DNA of 64,000 bases from Myxococcus xanthus (GTDB lineage Bacteria > Myxococcota > Myxococcia > Myxococcales > Myxococcaceae), in contig NZ_CP017174.1 of NCBI RefSeq assembly GCF_006402735.1, positions 3,537,001 to 3,601,000 of the forward strand, read 5' to 3'. A program made the position numbers and the translations under genes. This document shows, one piece after another, positions 53,153-62,766 of the stretch. How positions within the stretch are numbered: the stretch's first letter is position 1; every line of letters begins with the position of its first letter. A model generated the notes under the pieces. The model did no database searches, was not told the DNA's origin, and worked only from the letters and a program-made list of their open reading frames with translations.

Positions 53153-53955
53153 ATGCTGACGATTTCCCAGTTCGCGGACCGCTGTGGCCTGGCACCGAGC
53201 GCGCTGCGCTTCTATGAGCGCAAGGGCCTGCTGCTGCCCTCCGCACGGCGTGCGAATGGCTACCGCGCCTATTCTCCCGGGCAGGTCGGCGAAGCACGCT
53301 TCATCAGCAGCCTGCGCGCCGCGGGCATCTCCCTCTCCGCCATCCGTGAGTTCCTCCGAAAGGACGCACGGACGCGCGAGACGATGCTCACGTCGTGGAG
53401 GCAGGACCTGTCCGCGCGGCTGCTCTCGCTCCAACTGGCTGACCAGTACCTCCGGGGGCTCGGCGCGTCGTCGGGGCCGCGGGTCCATCTGGAGCACTGG
53501 GCCGAGCCGTCCGTGCTCGCGTGGTTCCCCGTCACTGCTCCGCCCGGGCCCCCGGCGTTCCGCGCCGCGGTGCCGGGGTGGAAGAAGGAACTCGAGCGCC
53601 GCGGCATCCCCGTGCTGACGAGTGGTTACGTCCGCACGCTCGACGTGGTGGACGGGCAGCTCCTGGGCGAGGTGGGCTTCCGCATCAAACCCCGCAGGCG
53701 GCTGCCTCCCGGGAGCCGGCGGCAGGAGATGACGCCGACCCTGTTCGCGACGCTGGAGTGCGCCGTTCGCGATGACCAGCCGCGCACCGTGTGTTCCGCT
53801 TCCTGGCCGAGTTGGGATTCCGTCCCGATGGGCTTCACCTGGAGCGCTACCTGCCCGGTGTCGCCGACCGGTACCTCCTGATGCTGGGTGTACAGCGCCT
53901 GCGTCCCGTGGTGACGAATGGGGAAGGGGGCTCGTCCCCAATGGCCTCGGAATGA
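53153..53955 (+). pseudogene. MerR-family regulator with effector-binding domain, apparent 2-nt frameshift
   Basis: The N-terminus is a MerR HTH (LTISQFADRCGLAPSALRFYERKGLL, ARRANGYRAYSPGQVGEARF). A coiled helix and a C-terminal GyrI-like domain follow. The main frame stops at 53881 after a tail without domain character (VCSASWPSW...). From about 53791 another frame reads VFRFLAELGFRPDGLHLERYL and ends at TGA 53953-53955, the expected domain end. Removing 2 nt of the GTGTG run near 53789-53793 restores a 266-residue protein. It is either a true inactivating indel or a sequencing error. The region is divergent from a GyrI-like gene. Confidence 0.75.
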
Positions 53956-53959
53956 AAAG

Positions 53960-55828
53960 ATGGAACGGCCCATGTCTCAGCCCGTCCCCCAAGCTGCCTC
54001 CGAGGAAGTGACACCGGCGCAGGCACCGCTGACGCTGCTGCGAATCCCGGGGGATTCCCCCGAGGCCCTGGACACCTTCTGGCTGCGCGAGGTCTTCCAG
54101 GGGGACCGGGTGCCGCAGCTCACCCTGCGGGCGGTGCTGCTCGGAAGTGGCATTGGTGCCATCACCTGCGCGACCAACCTCTACGCGGGCCTGAAGATGG
54201 CCGTGGCCTTTCCCGTGGCCATCACCGCCGCGTTGCTCGCGCACACGGCACACGGAGCGATGCGGCGCGTGGCGCCGGGCGTCGCGGGTGCTCCGCTTTC
54301 GCCGCTGGAGACGTGCTCCGCGCAGGCCGTGGCTTCGTCCGCGGGCTATGCGACAGGCGGCGCCCTGGTGTCCGTTCAGGGCGCGTGGTTGCTCACGACG
54401 GGCAGTCATCCCCCCGGGTGGGCGTTGCTCGCGTGGACCTTCCTCCTGTCCGCGCTGGGCGTGCTCTTCGCGGTGCCCCTCAAGCGCAAGTTGGTGGACC
54501 ATGAGCAGCTTCCGTTCGCCACGGGCACGGCCGCGGCGGCGACCATCCGTGCTCTTCACACCACGGGCGCGTCGTCCCGTCCGCGGCTGTCGATGTTGGG
54601 TCTGGGCGGAGGTGTCGCCGCGCTCGTCACCCTGGTGAGGGATGGGCTGGGCCGCCTGCCCTACGTGTTTCCTTTCCCCGGAACGCTGAGCGGGATGTCA
54701 CTGGAGCGCCTGGGCTTCGGCTTCGAGACGAGTCTGCTTCCGCTGGGCGCGGGCGCGCTGCTGGGACTGCGGCTCACGGCGTCCTGGTTCCTGGGCGCGC
54801 TGCTCATCCACGGAGTCGTGGCACCGCGCGTGTTCGCTTCGGGGCTGCTGCTTCCAGATGGAGACTTCCTCGCCTGGAGTCTCTGGCCCGGGACGGCGGC
54901 GCTCACCACCGCGTCGTTGCTGCACTTCGCGCTGGAGGGCCGCGTCCTGGGGCGCGCATTGAAGGGACTCTTCAAACGTCCCTCCGTGGCGCCCCATCCG
55001 GTGGACGCGCTTCAGGTGCCGGGACGCTGGCTGCTGGCGGGCCTGGTCGTGTTGATGCCCGCCACGCTCGCCGTGGCCAAGGTGGGCTTTGGCGTTCCGC
55101 TGCCACACGCCGCGCTCGCGGTGGCGTTGTCATTCGTGCTGTGTCTCATCGCCTGCCGCGTCACGGGGGAGACGGACGTCACGCCCGTGGGCCCGCTGGG
55201 GCAGGTGACGCAGATGACCTATGGCGTGCTGCTGCCGCGCAACGTGGAGGCGAACCTCGCCACCGCGGGCATCACCGTCAACGCTGCGTCGTCCGCGGCG
55301 GACCTCCTCAGTGATGTGAAGACGGGACACCTGCTGGGGGCCCATCCCCGCCGCGTGTTCCTGGCGCAGCTCGTGGGTTGCGCGGTGGGGGCCGCCGCGG
55401 TGGTGCCGCTGTTCTTCCTGTTGGTGCCGGACCGTTCGGCGCTGGGGGGCGAGCGCTTCCCCGCACCCGCCGCCACGGTCACCGCCAGCATCGCCCAGGT
55501 GCTAGCTTCGGGCCTCTCGGGGTTGGAGCCGGGCACGCGCGCGGCGCTCGGTTGGGCCGCGCTCGCCGCCGCTGTCCTCACACTGACGGAGCGACTGCTT
55601 CCCGAACGGGTGCGGCACTGGGTGCCGTCGCCCCTGGGCATGGGCCTGGCCTGCCTGTTGCCGGCGTCCACCGCGCTGGGGTTCTTGCTGGGCGGGGTGG
55701 CGGCGGCCTTGGCCCGCAGGGCGAATCCAGGGGCCCAGGAGGGGCGGGTGGTGACGCTGGCCGCCGGCCTCATCGCGGGCGAAGGGTTGATGGGGGTTGT
55801 CATCGTCCTGAGCCAGGCGCTCTGGTAA
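53960..55828 (+). CDS. OPT-family transporter
   Basis: This is a 622-residue inner-membrane protein with about 14-16 hydrophobic segments. It fits the oligopeptide transporter (OPT/YSL) family: an early GSGIGAITCATNLYAGLKMA, a SAGYATGGALVSVQGAW segment and GETDVTPVGPLGQVTQM in the C-terminal half. Substrates in this family include peptides and metal chelates; none can be assigned. The start at 53960 lies 4 bp after the restored MerR stop; an ATG at 53972 is also possible. It may be regulated by that MerR protein. Confidence 0.85.
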   Translation: MERPMSQPVPQAASEEVTPAQAPLTLLRIPGDSPEALDTFWLREVFQGDRVPQLTLRAVLLGSGIGAITCATNLYAGLKMAVAFPVAITAALLAHTAHGAMRRVAPGVAGAPLSPLETCSAQAVASSAGYATGGALVSVQGAWLLTTGSHPPGWALLAWTFLLSALGVLFAVPLKRKLVDHEQLPFATGTAAAATIRALHTTGASSRPRLSMLGLGGGVAALVTLVRDGLGRLPYVFPFPGTLSGMSLERLGFGFETSLLPLGAGALLGLRLTASWFLGALLIHGVVAPRVFASGLLLPDGDFLAWSLWPGTAALTTASLLHFALEGRVLGRALKGLFKRPSVAPHPVDALQVPGRWLLAGLVVLMPATLAVAKVGFGVPLPHAALAVALSFVLCLIACRVTGETDVTPVGPLGQVTQMTYGVLLPRNVEANLATAGITVNAASSAADLLSDVKTGHLLGAHPRRVFLAQLVGCAVGAAAVVPLFFLLVPDRSALGGERFPAPAATVTASIAQVLASGLSGLEPGTRAALGWAALAAAVLTLTERLLPERVRHWVPSPLGMGLACLLPASTALGFLLGGVAAALARRANPGAQEGRVVTLAAGLIAGEGLMGVVIVLSQALW

Positions 55829-55843
55829 CGTTCGTTTCACCCC

Positions 55844-58800
55844 ATGCGCTGTCCGGTCTGCCACCGCCGTCTCGCCACCGGCGCGGTGTGTCCTGTGCAT
55901 GGCCAGCGCGCTTCGTCGCCTGGCCCTGACGCGGAGCCCTTCCCGCTCCCGGACGTGCCAGGTTTGAGCCCCGCGGCCTTGCTGGGCTCGGGCGGCTTCT
56001 CACACGTCTTCACCGCCTACCGCGAGGAGGATGGCCGTGAGGTCGCGCTCAAGGTGGGACGGCCGCCTCACCGCGACCGCTTCGCCCGGGAGGCCGCCGC
56101 GCTCCGCCGCATCGGCGCGCCGACGACGCCCACGCTCCACCACTCGGGAGTTGTCCGAGGGCGGCCGTTCCTCGTCATGGAGCGGCTGCATGGCCAGACG
56201 CTCGCCGCGTGGATGGCGGCGTTGCCGGGCTCGGGCGCGGCGTCCGTGCCCAGCGTGCGCGAATTGCTCAGTGGCCTCTGCGCCGCCTTGGAGCGCGTCC
56301 ATGCCGCGGGCGTGGCCCACCGCGACCTCAAGCCGGAGAACATCTTCCTGCGTGAGGGTGGGGCGCTCAGCCTGCTGGACCTCGGGCTCGCGCGCTTCCT
56401 GGACGCACCTGACGACGGAGAGCGCCCGGAGTCCGAGGGCTTGACGCTCGTGGGGCAGCGGCTGGGCACGCCATATTACATGGCACCTGAGCAGTGCCTG
56501 GACGCGCGCGAGGCCGGCGCCGCCGCGGATGTCTACGCACTGGGCGTCCTCCTGTACGAGTTGCTCACCGGCGCGCCGCCTTTCATCGGTGGCGCCGAGG
56601 AGATTCGCCACGGGCACGTCAGCCTTCGCCCAGCCCGGGTGTCGGAGCGCGCGACCGCGCCGACGGCGCTCGACGCGGTGCTGTCGCGGTGTCTGGCGAA
56701 GGCGCCCTCCGAACGTTTCTCGCGGGCTTCGGATGTGCTCGCCGCTTTCGATGCCGCGTGCAGCCAGTCCCTGTCCATGGCTCCACCGGAGGGCGCGCCC
56801 GCCGCGGTGCCCACGTCGTCCGGGCCGGGGGCCGGCGAGCGGTGGGTCGCGCTGCTGGGCGTCCGCGCGGACATACCGGTCGATGTGCTTCGGCTGACCT
56901 TCGAGCCTCAGGGCGGCACGCTCGCGCGCGTCCGCGCACGGGGCTATCTGGTCGCGTTCTCCGAGTCCCTGTCCGCCGAGGCCAACCTTCGCGCGGGCGC
57001 ACTGGTGGCGCGCAAGCTGATGGAGGAGGGCAAGGCCGCCACCGTCCTGCACCTGTCGCGGCTGCACGTTCTTCCGGGCGCCACGACCACGCGGGTCGCG
57101 GGGCCTGCCTTGGAGTCCGCGGGAGACTGGTGGTCGGAAGACCTCGCCCTGGGAGAAGCGCGCGTCACTGCCTCCGCCGCGGCGAGGTTGGGGCCGGGCG
57201 CCACGGAGCACTCGCCCGATGGCGCGCGCCTGCGATTGCACGACGGGGGCGCGGCCACGTCCTCTGCGGATGCACCGCCCCTGTCCGGCCGCGATGCCGT
57301 CCTGGCGGCGCTGGAGGCCGAGGCATCACGCTGCATCGAGGAGGGTGTCCCAGGGCTGTGCGTCCTCACGGGTGACGTGGGGCACGGCACGTCCCGCGTC
57401 CTGGAGGCACTGGCCACCCGGCTGGAGGCCGCGGGGCGGTGTCTCGTGGTGCGGCTCCGTGCGCCCGCTCCGGACGCCGCGTCCTCGGAGTCGCTGCTGG
57501 ACGCGCTGCGGGCCACCGCCGAGCCGGCCCGCGTTGTCCAGGCACCAACGCTTCCACTCGCGGATGAGCGACACGCAGCCGCGCGCTGCCTCGCCGAGGG
57601 ACTCCAACGGCAGGCCCAGGCAGCCCCTCGCGTGTTGCTCGTCGACGACGCGCACCTGGCGGACCCCACCAGCCTGGATGCACTGGAGGTCGCCACCTTG
57701 GCGGGTGTGCGTGCACCGCTCTGGGTCTGCGTCGCCGCGAGACCCGCGTTGCTCGGGTTGCGACCGCACCTGGGCGAGCGCAGCGCCCGTGTCGCGCGAA
57801 TCGCACTGCCGCCGCTGACGCCCGAGGCGAGCCGTTCCCTGTTGCTGCATCTGCTGCGCCCCGCCGAGCACGTCCCCGAGCCGGTGCTGGCGCGGTTGGA
57901 ACAGCTGGCGCAGGGCGTCCCCTTGTCGTTGGTGGAACTCGCGGGCGCGCTGCGGGCCGCGGGGGCACTGCGGGCGTCTCCAGGAGGCGGGTGGTACATC
58001 GCGCCGGACGCGTTGCTGGACGTCTCCGTGACGCCGCTCTTCGAGCGACTCGCCGCGCGGGCGTTGGCCGGGCTCCCCGCGGCACACCGAATCCTGGCGC
58101 GGCTGTGCGCGGTGCTGGGCACGGAAGTGGAGGTGGCCCGTGTGGATGCCGCCCTGCGACACCTGGAGCCGAGCGAGGAGATGGCGCGCGTGACGTCGCT
58201 CGACGCGGGGGCCGGACTCCATCGGCTGGCGCGCTCGGGGCTGTTGCGGCCCACGGCTCCGGGCCACTTCGCCTTCCGTCACCCCTTGCTGCGCGAGGCG
58301 CTGGAGGCGTTGCTGCCGGCTTCCTCACGTCGCGTCCTCCACGCCGCGGCGCTGCGTGCCACGCCCCGGGACGGGATGGCCGAGCGCCGTCGCTGGGCCC
58401 ACCATGCCGCGGCCTGTGGTGCTCATACGGAGGCCATCACCGCGTTCCTCTCGCTCGCGGAGTCCGCGCGCCGTGCGCACCTGTCTGTCGAGGCGGAGCA
58501 GCACTACACGCGCGCGCTCGCGTTGTTGCCGGAGGGAGATGTGGAGCGCCGGGCCCTGGCGTTGTCGGGACGTGGGCGCGTCCGTCACCGGCTTCAGCGC
58601 TTCCGGGAGGGGCTGGCGGACCTGGGCGCGGCGCGGGCACTGGCCGTGGCTCGCGGTGACGAGGCCCAGCAGGTGGAGTTGCTGCTGGAGGAAGCCACCG
58701 CGCGCGACTGGATGGAGGACGTGGAGGGCTCGTCGGCCTGTACACGTGAGGCTTTGGAACGCATCGAGCGGCTGGATGAGCCTCGCCTGTCCCTGCGCTG

Positions 58801-59668
58801 CTCGCTGGCCCGGGGCAGGCTCCACGTCCGGCTGGGGGAGTGGGGCGCCGCCGTGCGCGTTCTGACCGGCGTGGTGGAAGGCGCGGAGCGGGCGAAAGAC
58901 CACGAGACGCTCGTGGTGTCGCTGGCGCTGCTGGGCTCGGCGCTCACGTTCCTGGACCAGACCGACGAAGCCGCGACCCGCTTCGACATGGCACTGCTGC
59001 GCTGCGAGCAGGCCGGGGACGCGCTGCACCGGGCCGCTACGCTCATCAACCGTGTGCTGCTGTGGTTGCGCCTGGGGAATGTGGCTCGGATGGAAGAGGA
59101 CCTGCGCCGCGCGATGGCGCTGGGCCGCGAGCTGGGCCATGCGCAAGTGGAGCGCTGGTCCACCTTCAACCTCGCCGAGGTGCTCTACATGCAAGGACGT
59201 CTGGAGGAGGCGCTGCCGCTGGCCCGGCGTGTTCACGAACTGGGCGTGCGCTTCTTCCGTGAGCACCCCGTCCCGGTGGATGCGTTGCTGCTCGCGCGCA
59301 TGGCCGCCGCGCTGGGCGACCTGGAGGAGGCGACGCGGCAGCTCCGGTGGATTGACTCCCACTGTCCGCCCGAATCGCTGCCGCCCACCGCCGTCATCCG
59401 GAGGCTGGTGGAGCTACAGGTCCGGGACGCACAGGGCGGCGGCTCGGCGCGGGAGGCGTGGCTGGCCCTGGCGGACGACGCGGACACCCTGGCTTCGGCG
59501 GATGAGAAGGCGGAGATTCTCCTCCAGGCTGCCCGGGGCGCGCTCCAGGCGGGACGTGCCGACGAGGCGCGCACCTGGGCGCTCCGGGCCGAGCGCGCGG
59601 TGGAGGAGGGCGCTCCCCTGTGGCGAGCCCGCCTGGAGTCCCTGCGGGCTGCCCTTTCCGAAGTGTAG
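55844..59668 (+). CDS. Ser/Thr protein kinase with degenerate AAA module and TPR-like repeats
   Basis: This is a 1274-residue signalling protein. It has a short zinc-ribbon-like N-terminus (Cys3, Cys6, Cys16, His19). The kinase domain is about 45-310: LGSGGFSHVF, Lys70, HRDLKPEN (Asp161), DLG at 179-181 in place of DFG, and LGTPYYMAPEQ. Residues 330-410 look like a degenerate class III cyclase-type domain. An AAA/STAND-like ATPase follows, with its Walker A lysine replaced by Thr516 (GDVGHGTS) while Walker B LLVDDAH (601-602) is kept. TPR-like helical repeats fill about 850-1270. No membrane segment is visible. The kinase is probably active. Confidence 0.9.
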   Translation: MRCPVCHRRLATGAVCPVHGQRASSPGPDAEPFPLPDVPGLSPAALLGSGGFSHVFTAYREEDGREVALKVGRPPHRDRFAREAAALRRIGAPTTPTLHHSGVVRGRPFLVMERLHGQTLAAWMAALPGSGAASVPSVRELLSGLCAALERVHAAGVAHRDLKPENIFLREGGALSLLDLGLARFLDAPDDGERPESEGLTLVGQRLGTPYYMAPEQCLDAREAGAAADVYALGVLLYELLTGAPPFIGGAEEIRHGHVSLRPARVSERATAPTALDAVLSRCLAKAPSERFSRASDVLAAFDAACSQSLSMAPPEGAPAAVPTSSGPGAGERWVALLGVRADIPVDVLRLTFEPQGGTLARVRARGYLVAFSESLSAEANLRAGALVARKLMEEGKAATVLHLSRLHVLPGATTTRVAGPALESAGDWWSEDLALGEARVTASAAARLGPGATEHSPDGARLRLHDGGAATSSADAPPLSGRDAVLAALEAEASRCIEEGVPGLCVLTGDVGHGTSRVLEALATRLEAAGRCLVVRLRAPAPDAASSESLLDALRATAEPARVVQAPTLPLADERHAAARCLAEGLQRQAQAAPRVLLVDDAHLADPTSLDALEVATLAGVRAPLWVCVAARPALLGLRPHLGERSARVARIALPPLTPEASRSLLLHLLRPAEHVPEPVLARLEQLAQGVPLSLVELAGALRAAGALRASPGGGWYIAPDALLDVSVTPLFERLAARALAGLPAAHRILARLCAVLGTEVEVARVDAALRHLEPSEEMARVTSLDAGAGLHRLARSGLLRPTAPGHFAFRHPLLREALEALLPASSRRVLHAAALRATPRDGMAERRRWAHHAAACGAHTEAITAFLSLAESARRAHLSVEAEQHYTRALALLPEGDVERRALALSGRGRVRHRLQRFREGLADLGAARALAVARGDEAQQVELLLEEATARDWMEDVEGSSACTREALERIERLDEPRLSLRCSLARGRLHVRLGEWGAAVRVLTGVVEGAERAKDHETLVVSLALLGSALTFLDQTDEAATRFDMALLRCEQAGDALHRAATLINRVLLWLRLGNVARMEEDLRRAMALGRELGHAQVERWSTFNLAEVLYMQGRLEEALPLARRVHELGVRFFREHPVPVDALLLARMAAALGDLEEATRQLRWIDSHCPPESLPPTAVIRRLVELQVRDAQGGGSAREAWLALADDADTLASADEKAEILLQAARGALQAGRADEARTWALRAERAVEEGAPLWRARLESLRAALSEV

Positions 59669-59832
59669 CGAGAAATGTCACTGTCCGGCGGCGGTGTGAC
59701 GTGAAGCGCTACGCGAATGCCGCCTGCAGATCTGCTCTCATGGCACCTCATACAACCTCCCAGGCTGGCTCGGCACATGCTTGCTGGGAGGAGGCAGCTC
59801 TCCTTCCTTCCGTCGTTCTTGGAGGACGTCTC

Positions 59833-61377
59833 ATGGCCCTTGGTTCGCCTCGCCTGTTGGCGGTTTCCTCGCTCGTGTTTTTCGCCCTGTCGGGCTGCGG
59901 AACCGGGCCCCATGAAGAGGAGACGCCCAGGGTAGGGGCGCAGGCGTCGGAGATTCGCATCGCCAACTCGCTCACGACGCAGGCGCTGGTGCTCAACGCC
60001 ATCTCCACCAACGCCGACTCCAACCAGTTGCTGGGGACCTCGGCGCTCGTGCAGCTGTTCCATCCCACGCTGGGCGACGCGAACACGCGCCGGCGGCTGC
60101 ATGACCCCAATGCGCAGCGGTTCATGGAGTACCTGGTGGGCTGCGCGCTGACGGTCGAACAGGAGATTGCCTATTACGACCCGCGATATCCCAGCCCCGG
60201 TGTCCGGAAATGGCTTGGACAGGCGGGGCTCTGCCCCGATTGGGCCGACTCCCCACCGACCCGGAGCTGCCTGGAGCGTGTCTCCGCCTGTGTGCTGGCG
60301 CGCAACAACGCGGAGGGACGGCGCGTGGAGTTGTCCATGCGCGGCGAGCACCAGTTCGACTCGTCGGGACCCAACATCTACACGCTGGATGCGAAGACGC
60401 GCCCAGCCGCACACGTCCCCATCACGGGCGATGCGCTGGCCAGCTTCGGGGACTGTGTCCTGGGCGAATCAGGCGAGCAGCGTGACTGCGGTTGGACGCC
60501 GGATGGCATTGGCAGCTGCACGCCTTCCACGACCGTCGTGGTGGGCGCGGGCGGTCCGCTGTCCTGCGCGGGGCCGTCTCCCACACTGGGCTCCAGTGTG
60601 AATGGGCCCGCTGTCCTGCGCGTGTGCGAGGGCATCGCGGGGTGTGACCATTTCGACGCGCGCAACCTGGGCGAGGCGACTGGGACCTGCGCGGGGTCGC
60701 CCGCCGTGCCGGTGGTCTCCTTCACCTGCCCGGCCGGGGGCTACTACAGCGTGATGACCGCGCCGGCTTCGAGCACGACCGTGGAATGGCTGGCGAACGT
60801 CGAGGCGCATCCGGACTCCGCGTCCATCTATGGCCTGTCCGAGCAGCAGGTCTATTCCGTGCGCGAGGGCGCATTCTACGGAAACATCTTCCTGCCGAAA
60901 GAGCTGGGGGCGGAGGTGGACGTCGTGGAAATCGGTGAGGGGGACAAGAAGCAGTACGTGGTGGTGGGCGCCGACGTCATCGTGCGCGGCTCCATCTACC
61001 GGAAGATGTTCTCCTGCTACGACCCGGCCTGGTCGAGCGGGGCGGCGTACGCGGCGAACCGCGTCTGCGCGCTGCCCTCGTCGGGCGCCAACTGCGCCGC
61101 GCGCGTGACGGGGCCCTGCTTCACGTCCCTCAGTTCGCCCGTGGCCGGTAAGTGCGCGATCCAGGACGGGCCCCTCACGCCGGGGGATGGCGACTACGAG
61201 GCGTGCCGCGACCAGGCCAACGTGCTGTGGACGCAGTCGGTGACCACCTACCTCCATGCCCCGTGCGATACGGTGGCGAAGGAGCAGCGCACCCAGTCCT
61301 GCGGGCGTGCATCGGTGCCCGTCAAACCGCTGCCTCCGGTGGAGGAGCTGCCCTTTCCCTTCCCTCGGAAGAAGTAG
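59833..61377 (+). CDS. Cys-rich lipoprotein of unknown function
   Basis: This is a predicted 514-residue lipoprotein with lipobox ALSGC (Cys20). About 20 further cysteines suggest disulfides in the envelope. No known domain was recognised; the C-terminus has a Pro-rich end (LPPVEELPFPFPRKK). GGAGG lies 7 nt before the ATG at 59833, which is also where the signal peptide begins. It sits between two protein kinase genes, 12 bp before the second; this suggests a shared operon and perhaps a common signalling role. Confidence 0.8.
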   Translation: MALGSPRLLAVSSLVFFALSGCGTGPHEEETPRVGAQASEIRIANSLTTQALVLNAISTNADSNQLLGTSALVQLFHPTLGDANTRRRLHDPNAQRFMEYLVGCALTVEQEIAYYDPRYPSPGVRKWLGQAGLCPDWADSPPTRSCLERVSACVLARNNAEGRRVELSMRGEHQFDSSGPNIYTLDAKTRPAAHVPITGDALASFGDCVLGESGEQRDCGWTPDGIGSCTPSTTVVVGAGGPLSCAGPSPTLGSSVNGPAVLRVCEGIAGCDHFDARNLGEATGTCAGSPAVPVVSFTCPAGGYYSVMTAPASSTTVEWLANVEAHPDSASIYGLSEQQVYSVREGAFYGNIFLPKELGAEVDVVEIGEGDKKQYVVVGADVIVRGSIYRKMFSCYDPAWSSGAAYAANRVCALPSSGANCAARVTGPCFTSLSSPVAGKCAIQDGPLTPGDGDYEACRDQANVLWTQSVTTYLHAPCDTVAKEQRTQSCGRASVPVKPLPPVEELPFPFPRKK

Positions 61378-61389
61378 GCCTTCTGCCGC

Positions 61390-62763
61390 ATGGCGTCGGG
61401 TGACGAAGAGGCCCTCTATGGCGAGGAGCTGGGTGTCGGCGCCCTGGTATCGGACTGGCTGGTGGAGCAGGTCCATTACCGGGGGCCTGTCTCCACGCTC
61501 TACCGTGCCCGACATGTCCGCACGGGGGCTCCCGCGGCGCTGAAGGTCCTGCTCCCGCAGCCCTCGGACGTCGCCCTGCGGCGCTTCCATCGGGAGGCGG
61601 AGACCCTCCAGCGGTTGCGCCATCCGCACATCGTCGACGTGCTTGGCTACGGCACGCTCGCGGACGGGCGGCCCTTCATCGCGATGGAGTGGTTGGAGGG
61701 GAGGGACCTCGCGGCGGAGCTGGCTTCGCGCGGGCCGCTGTCGCCGGGAGAGGCGCTGGAGGTGCTGGAGCAGGTGGGCGGCGCGCTGCGCACCGCGCAC
61801 CAGGCCGGTGTCGTGCACCGGGACTTGAAGGCCCAGAACGTGGTGCGCATGTGCACGGGCGGTGGAGCGCCGCGCGTGAAGCTGGTGGACTTCGGCGTCG
61901 CGAAGGGGCTGACGCCGGATGCGCCGGGCGCGTCCACTCTCACGCTGACGGGCGTCTCCCTGGGAACGCCGTTGTCCATGGCGCCCGAGCAGATTCGCGG
62001 CGAGCCGCCCGACGCCCGCACGGACCTGTACGCGATGGGCGTGCTGCTCTTCCAACTCGTCACCGGGCAGCCGCCCTTTCAGGGCGCCACCCGGCACGAG
62101 GTGGAGGACCTGCACCTGAATGCGCCGCCTCCTCGGCCCAGTGAGCGCGCCCCGGTGCCTGCCGGGCTGGATGCCGTGGTGCTGCGCAGCATGGGGAAGC
62201 GGCGCGAGGACCGATACCCGGACATCGATGCCTGGATCGACGCGCTCCGGCGCGCGGTGAAGGGCAGTCCCACGGAGGACCAGCCCACGCTCGCCGTGGC
62301 GCTGTACGCGGAAGCCCGGCTCCACGGCGCGGTGGAACCTTCGTCCTTGGAGCGGCTGGATGCGTTGCTGGAGCGCGTGGGGGGAGCCGCGCGCTCCGCG
62401 GGGCTGGACGTGCGGCTGGAGGGGAGCGGTTGCCTGCTGGCCTTCGCGCCGCTGCCGCCGGAAGCAGGGGCGGAGCAGGCCGCGCGAGCGCGAGTGCTGC
62501 ACGCCGCGCTGGCCCTGGTGGAGTTCGTGGCGGCGAGCGAGGCGCCGCGCCCGGTGGACCTGGCCATCACCGTTCACGTCGCGGAGCTGCCTCGCGAGGA
62601 CGGCGGCGGCGGGTTGTTGCACCTGCCGGGCTGGGTCGCGGAGCCACCAGGAACGGAACTGGTGGCGACCGCGCGTGCGCTCGAGGGCCTGGAAACGGGC
62701 TTCCTGGCGACACCCGTGTCCGCCGCGGGACTGGGGTGCTGGCGCGTCAGCCGCCCGCGGTGA
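61390..62763 (+). CDS. Ser/Thr protein kinase with C-terminal cyclase-like domain
   Basis: This is a 457-residue kinase. The domain spans about 20-295: Lys52 in AALKVLL, HRDLKAQN (Asp145), DFG (Asp167), SLGTPLSMAPEQ. The glycine loop is poor (YRGPVSTLY). Residues 300-410 (LAVALYAEARL, GSGCLLAFAPLPP, DLAITVHVAELP) resemble a nucleotide-cyclase fold without metal-binding Asp residues. No membrane segment, so it is cytosolic. It follows the lipoprotein gene by 12 bp. Confidence 0.9.
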   Translation: MASGDEEALYGEELGVGALVSDWLVEQVHYRGPVSTLYRARHVRTGAPAALKVLLPQPSDVALRRFHREAETLQRLRHPHIVDVLGYGTLADGRPFIAMEWLEGRDLAAELASRGPLSPGEALEVLEQVGGALRTAHQAGVVHRDLKAQNVVRMCTGGGAPRVKLVDFGVAKGLTPDAPGASTLTLTGVSLGTPLSMAPEQIRGEPPDARTDLYAMGVLLFQLVTGQPPFQGATRHEVEDLHLNAPPPRPSERAPVPAGLDAVVLRSMGKRREDRYPDIDAWIDALRRAVKGSPTEDQPTLAVALYAEARLHGAVEPSSLERLDALLERVGGAARSAGLDVRLEGSGCLLAFAPLPPEAGAEQAARARVLHAALALVEFVAASEAPRPVDLAITVHVAELPREDGGGGLLHLPGWVAEPPGTELVATARALEGLETGFLATPVSAAGLGCWRVSRPR

Positions 62764-62766
62764 TGC

